A DNA stretch of 64,000 nt from Alphaproteobacteria bacterium (GTDB lineage: Bacteria > Pseudomonadota > Alphaproteobacteria > Rhodospirillales > Rhodospirillaceae). A program made the position numbers and the translations under genes. Position 1 is the stretch's first letter. Every line of letters starts with the position of its first letter. Where the stretch lies: positions 62,001 through 126,000 of the forward strand of contig JAUVUZ010000004.1 of the NCBI GenBank assembly GCA_030604885.1. Direction: 5' to 3'. This document shows, piece after piece, positions 25,382 through 34,309 of the stretch. The notes beneath the pieces were generated by a model. That model had not been told where the DNA came from. It worked only from the letters and a program-made list of their open reading frames with translations, and did not search any database.

Positions 25382-26021
25382 GTTCCCGCGCGACCCGGCG
25401 CCCGACTGCCCCCGCTGCCCCCGCCTCGTCGCCTTCCGCGAGGCCAACCGCGCCGCCCTGCCCGCCTATTTCAACGGCGCGGTGCCGGGTTTCGGCGCGG
25501 AGCGGCCGTGGTTGCTGCTGGTGGGCCTGGCGCCGGGGCTGCACGGCGCCAACCGCACCGGCCGCCCCTTCACCGGCGATTACGCGGGCGACCTGCTGTA
25601 CGACACCCTCGACCGCTTCGGCCTCTCCCGCGGCACCTACGCCAAGGAGCCGGACGACGGCCTCGAACTGGTGGGTTGCCGGATTTCCAACGCCGTCCAC
25701 TGCGTGCCGCCGCAGAACAAGCCGACGCCCGAGGAGGCCAACACCTGCCGGGTGTTCCTCGACAGCGAGATCAAGACCAACCCGGATCTCAAGGTGCTGA
25801 TCGCGCTCGGCACCATCGCCCACGACGCGGTGCTGCGCATCCTCGGCGTGAGGAAATCCGCCCATCCGTTCGGCCACGGCGCGGTCCACGCCCTGCCCGG
25901 CGGCCTCACCCTGGTCGACAGCTACCACTGCTCCCGTTACAACACCAACACCCGGCGCCTCACCCCCGAAATGTTCCGCGCGGTGTTCGCAACCGCGATG
26001 GCGCTGAAACCCGCCCGGTGA
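25371..26021 (+). CDS. Uracil-DNA glycosylase, family 5 (UDGb)
   Basis: A 216-residue iron-sulfur uracil-DNA glycosylase. Motif A is GLAPGLHGANRTGRPFTG, from about residue 52. This lacks the polar catalytic Asp/Asn of other families, which is the hallmark of family 5. Cys13 and Cys16 (CPRC) plus later cysteines around VGCRISNAVHCVPP are placed to bind a 4Fe-4S cluster. The His motif lies near DSYHCSRYNTNT. It removes uracil, and in some members hypoxanthine, from DNA. It is co-transcribed with the overlapping NYN gene. Confidence 0.92.
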   Translation: MTTEFPRDPAPDCPRCPRLVAFREANRAALPAYFNGAVPGFGAERPWLLLVGLAPGLHGANRTGRPFTGDYAGDLLYDTLDRFGLSRGTYAKEPDDGLELVGCRISNAVHCVPPQNKPTPEEANTCRVFLDSEIKTNPDLKVLIALGTIAHDAVLRILGVRKSAHPFGHGAVHALPGGLTLVDSYHCSRYNTNTRRLTPEMFRAVFATAMALKPAR

Positions 26022-26252
26022 CGGGACGGGATTTCCGTCAATAACGCACGGGATCGTTGTCGGCGCTGGCGCGTTACCCGCGGGAGCATTCCCGCGCCGC
26101 CCCCGGCGCGGCTCCGGGCGGCCCCGTGCCGCCCCCGCGCGGCCGTCGCCGCGCCCAGGCTCCACGCCGTGCGCAGGGTTTCCGTTCCGGTTGCTCCGCC
26201 CCCACGGCCCGGGCCGGTGCCGGCGGTCGCCCCACATCCGGAGAGGGGCCAG
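26022..26252. other. Intergenic region before the glycosyltransferase pair
   Basis: These 231 bp hold no gene. They contain TAACGC/GCGTTA inverted arms (26042-26047, 26071-26076) and a CGCGGGA-GCAT-TCCCGCG hairpin at 26079-26096, then very GC-rich sequence up to the ribosome binding site GGAGAGGGGCCAG. The hairpin may end the glycosylase transcript, but there is no T run. Confidence 0.4.
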
Positions 26253-27272
26253 ATGAACGTCGAACACATCGTTGCCGGACGCCGCGCCGGATTCTGCGGC
26301 GTCGTCGATTACGCCACGCGCATCGTCGAGGCGCTGCGGCGGGAAGACGTCGCGGCGCGGATTCACGAAACCGACGGCTGGAGCGTCGGCGAACTCAACC
26401 GCATCCTCGCGGGCGTCGCCGCCGACCCCGCCACCGTCGTCCACATCCAGTATCCCAGCATCGGCATGGGCCGCGCGCCGTGGGTGGCGGTGCCGCCGCT
26501 GGTGTGCCGCCGGGCGCGGATCTTCATCACCCTCCACGAATTCAGCGCCTTCAGCCGCGCCCGCAAGGCCTACATGCTGCCCTACGCGCTGTGGGCCAAC
26601 GGGCTGATCTTCGTGACGCCGGAGGAGGCCGAAACCTTCTGCCGGATGTATCCCTGGGCGCGCAACAAGACCCACGTGGTGCCGATCGGCACCAACATCG
26701 TTCCGCCCGCGGACGCGCGGCCCGCCGACGACGGCATCGTCCATTTCGGCCAGATCGCGCCGGGCAAGGGCATGAACGCCTTCCTCGACGTGGTGGAAAG
26801 CCTGCGCCGCCGCGGCTGCGGGGTGCGCTGCACGATCGTCGGCTCGGTGATCGACGACACCCTGCCGATCGCGCAGCGGATGCGCGAGGTGGCGGAGCGT
26901 TGCGACGTCGCCCTCGAACTCGGGCACGAGGCCGGGGCGGTTTCGGAGATTCTGCAACGCCACGCGCTGGCGGTGCTGCCGTTCCCCGACGGCATCAGCG
27001 ACAAGCGCGGCTCGGCCCTCGCCTGCCTGGAGCACGGCCTGGCGGTGATGACCGTCCACGGCGACAAGACCCCCGCGTGGCTGCGCGAAACCACCCTGCC
27101 GTTCGGCGACGCGGAGGCCGCCGCCGCGCGGATCGAGGACTTCCTGCGCGCCCGGGCGATGCCGCCGCCGCGCCCGCCGGACAAGCAGCGCCTCCTCTCG
27201 GCGGCGCTGCGGGACCGCCGCTGGCCGGAAATCGCCAAGCGCCACATCGCGCTCTACCGTCACGCGGCCTGA
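26253..27272 (+). CDS. Glycosyltransferase (GT4-like, GT-B fold)
   Basis: A 339-residue protein with GT-B organisation. The N-terminal half has GFCGVVDYATRIVEAL and HIQYPSIGMGRAP. The C-terminal half has the nucleotide-sugar segment VHFGQIAPGKGMNAFLDVVESL and the late HALAVLPFPDGISDKRGSAL, which contains an acidic pocket typical of family 4. It would add a sugar to a lipid-linked or surface polysaccharide, with donor and acceptor unknown. GGAGAGGGGCCAG precedes the ATG. It is followed after 11 bp by a polysaccharide pyruvyl transferase, so the two likely act on the same glycan. Confidence 0.85.
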   Translation: MNVEHIVAGRRAGFCGVVDYATRIVEALRREDVAARIHETDGWSVGELNRILAGVAADPATVVHIQYPSIGMGRAPWVAVPPLVCRRARIFITLHEFSAFSRARKAYMLPYALWANGLIFVTPEEAETFCRMYPWARNKTHVVPIGTNIVPPADARPADDGIVHFGQIAPGKGMNAFLDVVESLRRRGCGVRCTIVGSVIDDTLPIAQRMREVAERCDVALELGHEAGAVSEILQRHALAVLPFPDGISDKRGSALACLEHGLAVMTVHGDKTPAWLRETTLPFGDAEAAAARIEDFLRARAMPPPRPPDKQRLLSAALRDRRWPEIAKRHIALYRHAA

Positions 27273-27283
27273 GGCGCGGGGCG

Positions 27284-28498
27284 ATGGCGATTCTCGTGTT
27301 CAACGACCGCTTCAGCGCCAACGTCGGCGACGGCCTGCTGGCGGAGGCGCTGCTGCGGCACCTGCGCGCCGCCCTGCCCGAGGCGCAGGTCGTCGGCGTC
27401 GACATCGACGGCAAGACCGGCTACCCGGACCCGGCGGCCGAAACCGGCGGCGGCTGGAAGCGCCGCCTGCCGCTGCCGTTCGCGCTGCGGCGCGAGCTGC
27501 GCTGCCGCGCCGCCTATCGCCGGGTGGCGACGCGGATCGCGCGCGTCCGCGCCGAGACCGAAGGCCCCGCCGCGTTCGTGATCGGCGGCGGTCAGCTCGT
27601 CACCGCCACCTCCGACTACTTTCCCGCCCGTCTGCTGGCGATCTTCGATTTCGCGCGGCGCCACGGCATTCCCGTCTACATCCAGTCGGTGGGGGTAAGC
27701 GAGGCGGAAACCTGGCGCGCTGCCGACGCGCGGCTGCTGCGTCGCGCCCTCGGGCGGCGGGAGGGCCTGCGCCGGGTGGGGGTCCGCGATGCCCGCTCCA
27801 AGCGCCTGTGGGATTTGCTGGCACCCGACCGTCCGGCGGTCCTCGCCCCCGATCCGGGGATTCTCGCCGACGTGCTGCCGCGCCCGCCGTGCGACCGGGA
27901 CCCGCGCCGCGTCGGCATCGGCGTGATGGCGCCCAAGGTGGTGCATGACATCATGAAAAGCGGCGGCGGCGCCGATTTCGGGTTCTATCGCGACCTGTGC
28001 CTGACCCTGGCGCGGCGCGGCTGGCGGATTCGCCTGTTCACCAACGGCGAGCCGGGCGACGAGGCGTTCCTCGACGGCCTCGTCGCCGATGCGGAGGTCG
28101 CCCGCCTGCCGGGCCTGGAGCGCGCGCCGCGCCCGCGCGACCCCGCCGCGCTGCTGGAGGCGGTGGACGGCTGCGGCGCGGTGGCGGCGCACCGCATGCA
28201 CGCCAACATCGCCGCCCACGCCCTCGGGGTGCCGTACGTGGGCCTGGGGTGGGATCCGAAGCTCGAAGGGTTCTTCGCGCTGGCGGGGCGCGGCGGCTTT
28301 CTGATGTCGCCCGGCTGCGCGCCCGCGCGGGTCGCCGACGCGGTGGAGCAGGCGGTGGCGGCGCCGTGGGACGACGGGCTGCGGCGGCATCTGCGGGCCG
28401 AGGCGGAGCGCGCCGTCGCCGACCTCGCCGCCGCGATCCGCGCCGATTGGGCGGCGGACGCGGGGGTCGCGGGGGCGGCTACCCCCGCTCGCGCATGA
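27284..28498 (+). CDS. Polysaccharide pyruvyl transferase family protein
   Basis: A 404-residue protein of the CsaB/WcaK pyruvyl-transferase family. It begins [19 protein letters not shown], the usual NxGD-type start. It contains [38 protein letters not shown] and the C-terminal [21 protein letters not shown], where family members carry the catalytic Arg/His. Such enzymes put a pyruvate ketal on a sugar of an exopolysaccharide or cell-wall glycan. Its 3' end overlaps the converging smpB by 20 bp, which suggests late insertion of this pair beside smpB. Confidence 0.85.
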   Translation: MAILVFNDRFSANVGDGLLAEALLRHLRAALPEAQVVGVDIDGKTGYPDPAAETGGGWKRRLPLPFALRRELRCRAAYRRVATRIARVRAETEGPAAFVIGGGQLVTATSDYFPARLLAIFDFARRHGIPVYIQSVGVSEAETWRAADARLLRRALGRREGLRRVGVRDARSKRLWDLLAPDRPAVLAPDPGILADVLPRPPCDRDPRRVGIGVMAPKVVHDIMKSGGGADFGFYRDLCLTLARRGWRIRLFTNGEPGDEAFLDGLVADAEVARLPGLERAPRPRDPAALLEAVDGCGAVAAHRMHANIAAHALGVPYVGLGWDPKLEGFFALAGRGGFLMSPGCAPARVADAVEQAVAAPWDDGLRRHLRAEAERAVADLAAAIRADWAADAGVAGAATPARA

Positions 28499-28970
28499 TT
28501 CGCGCCTTGTCCCGCTGCCAGTCGCGGTTCTTCTCGGTCTCGCGCTTGTCGTGCTGCTTCTTGCCGGTGGCGAGGCCGAGGAGAATCTTCGCCATGCCCT
28601 TGTCGTTGAAGTAGAGCTTGAGCGGCACGATGGTCCGGCCTTCGCGCGCCACCGCCGCCAACCACTTGCGCGCCTCGCGCTTGTGCAGCAGCAGCTTGCG
28701 CACCCGGCGCGCCTCGTGCTGGAAGATCGTCGCCTTGGCGTATTCGGGGATGTAGGCGTTGTAGAGACCGAGTTCCGCCTCGCCCCCGCCCTTGATCGCC
28801 CCCGCATACGAATCGTTGAGGTTGGCCTGACCGTGGCGCAGGCTCTTCACCTCGCTGCCGGAGAGGACCAGCCCCGCTTCGAGCGTGGTTTCGATGTGGT
28901 AGTCGTATCTCGCCCGGCGGTTTTCGGAAACCATGCCGGTGGAGATCATCGCCTTGCGGGGCTGCTTCAT
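28479..28970 (-). CDS. smpB: SsrA-binding protein
   Basis: A 163-residue SmpB, the partner of tmRNA in rescue of stalled ribosomes. Conserved elements are [39 protein letters not shown], the [11 protein letters not shown] strand and the basic C-terminal tail ([15 protein letters not shown]). It lies 9 bp after dapA on the same strand, a usual pairing in alphaproteobacteria. The tmRNA gene itself is not in the window. Confidence 0.97.
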   Translation of the reverse strand: MKQPRKAMISTGMVSENRRARYDYHIETTLEAGLVLSGSEVKSLRHGQANLNDSYAGAIKGGGEAELGLYNAYIPEYAKATIFQHEARRVRKLLLHKREARKWLAAVAREGRTIVPLKLYFNDKGMAKILLGLATGKKQHDKRETEKNRDWQRDKARIMRERG

Positions 28971-28979
28971 CTCCGATCC

Positions 28980-29864
28980 TTAATGCGCGGCTTCCAGCAG
29001 CCCGACCTTCTGCAGCGCGGCGTCCACCTTGGCCTTGCCTTCCGCCGAGAGCGGCGCGATCGGCAGGCGGCAGCCGTCGGCGCAGATGCCGAGGCGGGAG
29101 GCGGCGTACTTCACCGGCGCCGGGCTGGTTTCGCAGAACATCGCCTCGTGCAGCGGCATCAGGCGGTCGCGCAGCTGCCACACCTTGGCGTAGTCGCCCT
29201 GCTGCCACGCGGTGTGCAGCTCCGAGCACAGGCGCGGCGCCACGTTGGCCGACACCGAAATGCAGCCGACGCCGCCCTGCGCCAGGAAGCCCACCACCGT
29301 CGCGTCCTCGCCGGAGAGCTGGCAGAACTGCGGGCCGATCTCGGTGCGGACCTTGAGCGGACGGGCGAGATCGGCGGTGGCGTCCTTGACGCCGACGATG
29401 TTCGGCAGGCGCGCCAGACGCGCCATCGTCGCCACCGACATGTCGATCACCGAGCGGCCGGGAATGTTGTAGATGAAGATCGGCAGGTCCACCGCCTCGG
29501 AAATCGCCTTGAAGTGGAGGTACTGCCCTTCCGCGTTCGGCTTGTTGTAGTAGGGCGTGACCACCAGGAGCGCGTCGGCGCCCGCTTTCTGGGCGTGCCG
29601 CGACAGGCTGATCGCCTCCTCGGTGGAGTTGGAGCCGGTGCCCGCGATCACCGGAATCCGGCCCTTGCACACCTCGATGCAGATCTCGGTGACGCGGTTG
29701 TGCTCCGCGTGGGACAGGGTCGGCGATTCGCCGGTGGTGCCGCACGGGATCACCGCGTGGGTGCCCTCGGCGATCTGCCAGTCGACGAACCGGGCGAACG
29801 CTTTTTCATCCACCGCGCCGTCGCGGAAGGGCGTGATCAGCGCGGTCATCGAGCCTTTGAACAT
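28980..29864 (-). CDS. dapA: 4-hydroxy-tetrahydrodipicolinate synthase
   Basis: A 294-residue aldolase of lysine and meso-diaminopimelate synthesis, condensing pyruvate with aspartate semialdehyde. The Schiff-base Lys lies in IVGVKDAT, the catalytic Tyr in FIYNIPGRSV and the Thr pair in PCGTTGES. The length is that of the family. It is divergent from the lytic transglycosylase gene, a sensible neighbour since both serve peptidoglycan. Confidence 0.97.
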   Translation of the reverse strand: MFKGSMTALITPFRDGAVDEKAFARFVDWQIAEGTHAVIPCGTTGESPTLSHAEHNRVTEICIEVCKGRIPVIAGTGSNSTEEAISLSRHAQKAGADALLVVTPYYNKPNAEGQYLHFKAISEAVDLPIFIYNIPGRSVIDMSVATMARLARLPNIVGVKDATADLARPLKVRTEIGPQFCQLSGEDATVVGFLAQGGVGCISVSANVAPRLCSELHTAWQQGDYAKVWQLRDRLMPLHEAMFCETSPAPVKYAASRLGICADGCRLPIAPLSAEGKAKVDAALQKVGLLEAAH

Positions 29865-30002
29865 CGGATGCTCCCTGGGTCAAAAATCCGTCTTGCGGAC
29901 GAGGCGAATCCGGGGTTTATACCGGGTGTGAGGGACGGAAGCGACAGAATAACGACAAGCGTCCCGTCGGGCAATCGACCCCGCAACTAGGCGACAGAGA
30001 CG

Positions 30003-32036
30003 ATGAACGCAGCTGGCAAAAGATTTTCCGGCGTCCTTGGTGCGTTCGCAGCCCTTCTGATCGGCTGCGGCGCCGGGTTCGACGCATCCGCCTGGGCGGC
30101 CACCGACTCCAAGCCCAAGCCCGCCGCCTCCGCCAAACCGGCCAAACCCGCCCCCGCCAAACCGCCCAAGCCGGTGCGCAAGCCGAGCGGCGGCTTTCCC
30201 GGCTTCGTCGCGGCGGAAAAGGGCGACTGGAAGGAAGTCCGCCGCCTGATCGCGCAGAATCCCAAGGCGCCCTACTCCAAGGTGATGACCTGGATGCTGC
30301 TGCGCACGCCCGGCAACGGCGCGAGCTTCGACGAAATCCGCGGTTTCATGGAGGCCAACCCCGCGTGGCCCGACCGCGCCACCCTCGCCCGCCGCGCCGA
30401 GGAAGCGATCTGGACCACCGCCGACGACGCGGCGCGGCGCAAGTGGTTCGCCAACGGCAAGGCCTCCACCCGCGAGGGCACCCTGTGGCTGGCCGCCACG
30501 GCGGAAGCCGAGGGCCGCGAGGCCGAGGCCGCCAAACGCTACCGCGACCTCTGGGCCGAAGGCGCCTTCTCGGCGGATCAGGAGGCGGCGTTCCTCGCCG
30601 CCTACGGCCGCTGGATCGGCGCCGCCGAACACCGCGACCGCCTCGACCGGCTGATCTGGCAGCGCCGCTTCGCCGAGGCCCACCGCCAGGCCGAGCGGGT
30701 CGACGCCGACACCCGCGGCCTCGCCGAGGCGCGCATCGCCCTGGCGACGATGAACACCGGCGCCCCCAATGCCTTCCTGCGCGTTCCCAAGGAGTTGCGG
30801 CACGACCCTGGACTGATTTACGAGCAGGCGCGGTGGCTGCGGCGCAACGGCAAGGACGACGAGGCGACCGCCCTGCTGCTCGCCCACAAGGGCGCGCGCC
30901 CCTATCCGGAGCTGTGGTGGGTCGAGCAGGCGGTGCTCGCCCGCGACGCGCTGACCGCCGGGCGCATCACCCAGGCCTACGATCTCGCCTCCCGCCACGA
31001 CCTCAAGTCGGCGGGCGACCTTGCCGAGGCGGAGTGGCTGGCGGGCTGGATCGCCTTCCAGTTCCTCAAGGAGCCGGGCATCGCCGAGGGCCACTTCCAA
31101 CGGCTCCACGACGCCGTCTCCACCCCGGTGAGCAAGTCGCGCGGCGCCTACTGGCTCGGCCGCGTGCAGGCCGCCAAGGGCGACACCGCGCGCGCCGCCG
31201 AGTGGTTCGCCCGCGCCGCCGCCGAACCCACCACCTTCTACGGCCAGCTCGCCGCCCAGCGCATCGGCGCGCCGGCGCCGACGCCGCTCCTGCCCGCGCC
31301 GCAAATCTCCAAGGACGCCGCCGCCTGGGTGCAGAAGCACGAATTCGCCACCCTGCTGCGCCTGTTCGACCAGGGCGGCGAGGATCGGCTGTTCTCCACC
31401 TTCTCCCGCGCGTTCTACAACGCCGCGCAGACCGACGCGCAGCGCCTCGCGGTGGTGGAGACGGTGTCGTCATATTCGGTTTCCCAGGGGGTGCGCCTCG
31501 CGCGCCTGCTGCGCCAGCACAACGTCCAGGACACCGTGCTCGCCTACCCGGTGCCGAAGTGGATCGACCTGCCCCCCGCCCCCGCCAAGGCGATGGTGCT
31601 GGGCATCATCCGCCAGGAGAGCAACTTCGACACCGAGGCGGTCAGCTCGGCGGGCGCCAAGGGCCTGATGCAGTTGATGCCGCGCACCGCGGCGCAGGAG
31701 GCGAAGCTGCTGAAGCAGCCCTACACCCCCGACCACCTGACCCAGCGCCCCAACACCAACGTGCTGCTCGGCAGCCATTATCTCGACCGCCTGCTGGACC
31801 GCTACGACCGCTATCCGGCGCTCGCCTTCGCCGCCTACAACGCGGGGGAAAGCCGGGTGGACCAGTGGCTCAAGCTCAACGGCGACCCGCGCACCGGCGA
31901 GGTGGACATGATCACCTGGATCGAGTCGATCCCGTTCCGCGAGACCCGCAACTACGTGCAGCGGGTGCTGGAAAACGTCGAGATCTACCGCCACCGCGTC
32001 GGCGGCGAGCCGATCCGCGTCGCCGACAATCCCTGA
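30003..32036 (+). CDS. Soluble lytic murein transglycosylase (Slt type)
   Basis: A 677-residue exported enzyme that cleaves peptidoglycan glycan strands with formation of 1,6-anhydromuramic ends. The signal region (1-33) contains LLIGC at residues 18-22, a plausible lipobox, so it may be an outer-membrane lipoprotein. AWA-A at 31-33 is an alternative cleavage site. A Lys/Pro/Ala-rich linker (34-62) precedes a helical, TPR-like superhelix (about 65-500). The C-terminal SLT domain has the catalytic Glu539 in IIRQESNFD, then GLMQLMP and AAYNAG. It is divergent from dapA, and a terminator hairpin follows. Confidence 0.94.
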   Translation: MNAAGKRFSGVLGAFAALLIGCGAGFDASAWAATDSKPKPAASAKPAKPAPAKPPKPVRKPSGGFPGFVAAEKGDWKEVRRLIAQNPKAPYSKVMTWMLLRTPGNGASFDEIRGFMEANPAWPDRATLARRAEEAIWTTADDAARRKWFANGKASTREGTLWLAATAEAEGREAEAAKRYRDLWAEGAFSADQEAAFLAAYGRWIGAAEHRDRLDRLIWQRRFAEAHRQAERVDADTRGLAEARIALATMNTGAPNAFLRVPKELRHDPGLIYEQARWLRRNGKDDEATALLLAHKGARPYPELWWVEQAVLARDALTAGRITQAYDLASRHDLKSAGDLAEAEWLAGWIAFQFLKEPGIAEGHFQRLHDAVSTPVSKSRGAYWLGRVQAAKGDTARAAEWFARAAAEPTTFYGQLAAQRIGAPAPTPLLPAPQISKDAAAWVQKHEFATLLRLFDQGGEDRLFSTFSRAFYNAAQTDAQRLAVVETVSSYSVSQGVRLARLLRQHNVQDTVLAYPVPKWIDLPPAPAKAMVLGIIRQESNFDTEAVSSAGAKGLMQLMPRTAAQEAKLLKQPYTPDHLTQRPNTNVLLGSHYLDRLLDRYDRYPALAFAAYNAGESRVDQWLKLNGDPRTGEVDMITWIESIPFRETRNYVQRVLENVEIYRHRVGGEPIRVADNP

Positions 32037-32044
32037 AACGGAAA

Positions 32045-32066
32045 ACGGCCGGGTTGCCCCGGCCGT
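32045..32066 (-). terminator. Terminator hairpin between slt and the bactofilin gene
   Basis: ACGGCCGGG (32045-32053) and CCCGGCCGT (32058-32066) form a perfect stem around TTGC. On the minus strand the stem runs into TTTTC, so it best serves the bactofilin-peptidase transcript, and it also blocks read-through between the converging genes. Confidence 0.75.
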
Positions 32067-32091
32067 CGATCCGATCTCCCGCGCCCGAGGC

Positions 32092-32583
32092 TCAGGAAGC
32101 GACTCCGACCAAGCCGCGCACCGGCTGGCCCGGCACGACCCGCGGGGCGTCGCCCTCGGCGGGCGGGGCTTCGGGCATCTGCACGGTGATCGCCGCAACC
32201 GGCGCGACCGCCGGGGTCTCGTCGTTGCGGCGGCACATCCCCTGGAGGAAGGCGCCGGGTTCGATAGCGAGGCTCTGGTGGTGGACGTCGCCGACCATGC
32301 GCGCGGTGGCGGCGAGGAAGACGTTGTCCGCGTGAACCTGGCCGGTGAGCTGTCCGTGCAGGCGCAGCGACTGGGCGCGCACCTCGCCGACCACCTCGCC
32401 GCTCAGGCCGACCACCAGCGAGACGCAGGCGATGTCGCCCTCGACGCGGCCGTCCACCTGAATCTCGCCGTCGCTGGCGAGGTCGCCGGTGATGGTGAGG
32501 CCGCGACTGATGATCGACGGAACGCCCTTTTTCTCGGCCATGATCGCCTCGCCGCTGCCTGACTTACTGGTTTTTTTGAACAT
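32092..32583 (-). CDS. Bactofilin family cytoskeletal protein
   Basis: A 163-residue bactofilin (DUF583). The central beta-helix (about 28-120) shows regular repeats such as GLTITGDLASDGEIQVDGRVEGDI, LSGEVVGEVRA and LHGQLTGQVHADN. The flanks are disordered, with a Lys/Ser-rich N-terminus and a Pro/Ala-rich C-terminus. Bactofilins polymerise without nucleotide and scaffold cell-wall enzymes for shape and stalk formation. The start overlaps the end of the M23 peptidase gene by 20 bp, so the scaffold and the peptidase are coupled. Such pairing recurs in bacteria. Confidence 0.93.
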   Translation of the reverse strand: MFKKTSKSGSGEAIMAEKKGVPSIISRGLTITGDLASDGEIQVDGRVEGDIACVSLVVGLSGEVVGEVRAQSLRLHGQLTGQVHADNVFLAATARMVGDVHHQSLAIEPGAFLQGMCRRNDETPAVAPVAAITVQMPEAPPAEGDAPRVVPGQPVRGLVGVAS

Positions 32584-33931
32584 ATCGCTTAACCCTGATC
32601 AATTCCTTGGGGTTGTACGGCTGTCCGTTGTAGCGCACTTCGTAATGCAAATGACGCCCGGTGCTGCGGCCGCTGTTGCCGATCAACGCCACCGTACCGC
32701 CCGCAGGAACTTCGTCGCCGACCTTGACCAGGGCTTCCTCGAGGTGGGCGAAGCGGGTGACCAGACCCATCCCGTGGTCGATGTCGACGGTTAATCCGTA
32801 ATTGCCCCGGTCGCCGACATATACCACCGTACCCGGGGCGGTCGCTAGCGCCACGTCGCCTTTTTCTCCCCGGAAGTCGATTCCGGTGTGTTCCGCGAGC
32901 TCGCCGGTGAAGGGATCGCGCCGGTAGCCGAAGCCGGAGGTGACGCGCGGCGTCTTCACCGGGTAGCCGAGCGGCAGGTTGTCCATCAGCCGCGCGAGGC
33001 CGTCCCAGCGGTCGATCTGGTCGGAGAGCAGGCGCATCGCGCTGTTGAGATCCTCGCGCCCGAGGTCGGGCAGATCGGCGGGAACGAACGGTCCGCCGCG
33101 GTTGGCCTCCTGCTTGCCGAGCAGCTCGTCGACGTTGAGGCCGGTCTTCCTGAGGGTCTTCTCGATCTGGCTGATGCCGCCGTCGGCGAGGCTCGCCACC
33201 TGCTCGAACATCTGCTTCTGCGCCGACTGGATACGGTCGAGGCGCTCGGTCAGGCGCTTGTTCTCGGTGAGCAGGGTGTCGCGCTGCGACATCGCGAGGT
33301 CGCGCTGCAACACCGCCTGCCGGAGTTCGAGAACCTCGCTGGAGACCTCTCCCTGGGTGGCGACGCGCGACATCCGCCGGTCGATCTCGGCCAGTTGGAC
33401 GCGCAGGCGGTCGCGCTCCCGTTCGATTTGCAGACGGTTGCCTTCGACCGCCGCGTATTTCTGCTCCAGCGCCTCGAGCTGCGCCTGATCCTTCTGCTTC
33501 GCCGCGTCGGAGCGTCCGGGAGAGCCGAGTCGGCGCTCCACCGCGACGATCTCCTTCTGAATCTCGATGCCCTGCACCGCCAGGTCGTTGGCGCGGGCGT
33601 AGCTGCTCTGAAGATCGCCGGTGAGGGCCGCCACCTTCTCGCGGTAGCTCACCAGTTCGGCCAGCACCTCGCCGTGGGCGGCGCGGGCGGCGGCGACCTG
33701 GTCGCTCTTGAGGGAGAGAATCGCCTCGTGGGCGACCTGCATGCCCGAGGCGTAGACGGTCCAACCCAGGGCGCCCACCACCACGGAGGTCATCAGCGCC
33801 TGCTTGGCGGTGGAGAGGGTGATGGCGCGGCTGTTGCCGCCGGTGCGGATGTAGATCAGACGTTCGGGAAAGCGACGACGCAGAAAGGCCATCAGACGCG
33901 AATCTTTCGGGTGCGATGGATCGAACGTCAT
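32564..33931 (-). CDS. M23-family peptidoglycan endopeptidase with coiled coil
   Basis: A 455-residue envelope protein. A membrane helix lies at about 45-63, followed by a long coiled coil (about 75-270, heptad-rich with many Glu/Gln/Arg) and a C-terminal LytM/M23 domain from about 330. The zinc residues are in EHTGIDFRGEKGD (HxxxD) and GRHLHYEV (HxH), so the peptidase should be active, unlike EnvC-type activators. The ATG at 33931 is preceded by GGGGGGAAAGCC. Upstream in-frame sequence has no family character. It likely cuts peptide crosslinks under control of the coupled bactofilin. Confidence 0.92.
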   Translation of the reverse strand: MTFDPSHPKDSRLMAFLRRRFPERLIYIRTGGNSRAITLSTAKQALMTSVVVGALGWTVYASGMQVAHEAILSLKSDQVAAARAAHGEVLAELVSYREKVAALTGDLQSSYARANDLAVQGIEIQKEIVAVERRLGSPGRSDAAKQKDQAQLEALEQKYAAVEGNRLQIERERDRLRVQLAEIDRRMSRVATQGEVSSEVLELRQAVLQRDLAMSQRDTLLTENKRLTERLDRIQSAQKQMFEQVASLADGGISQIEKTLRKTGLNVDELLGKQEANRGGPFVPADLPDLGREDLNSAMRLLSDQIDRWDGLARLMDNLPLGYPVKTPRVTSGFGYRRDPFTGELAEHTGIDFRGEKGDVALATAPGTVVYVGDRGNYGLTVDIDHGMGLVTRFAHLEEALVKVGDEVPAGGTVALIGNSGRSTGRHLHYEVRYNGQPYNPKELIRVKRYVQKNQ

Positions 33932-34309
33932 GGCTTTCCCCCCACGATTGGCACTGACGAATACCCCTGGTTTCCACGCCGGACCGACAGGATACTTCCA
34001 TCGATGTGGGCCGCCCGCGTTTGCGTCCGCGTCCCGTTCCCCTCCCGCGGGCTTCTCCCCGAAGCCCTTCCACGACAGGGCCCGGCTGCCTTCTGCCGCC
34101 GTGCCGACCGCCGGAAAACCTATCTTGGCGGCCGCCCGAAAACAAGGCCGAAGTCGCCCGGCGCCGCGCCTCCGCCTGTTCAAGGCCCGCTAACCCATGA
34201 TAGGGTATGCGCATTTCCCGCAGTCGCGGCCCCGAGGACCGGCGAAGGATGCGCACACCGCGCATACCGCCGCCAAAACCCGGCGTGCCGAGTCTCCTCT
34301 GGAGGTCGC
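33932..34309. other. 378-bp divergent intergenic region (M23 peptidase / pgpA)
   Basis: No convincing gene is present. The region must carry promoters for both flanking genes. It contains a long-range perfect inverted repeat, GGTATGCGC (34204-34212) and GCGCATACC (34260-34268), 98-42 bp before pgpA. This could be an operator or fold in the pgpA leader. The remainder is GC-rich without clear motifs. Confidence 0.4.

Noticed and set aside
30100-30190. Tandem-looking repeats in the Lys/Pro/Ala stretch of the lytic transglycosylase
   Set aside because: These are coding low-complexity linker codons, not a DNA repeat or CRISPR array.
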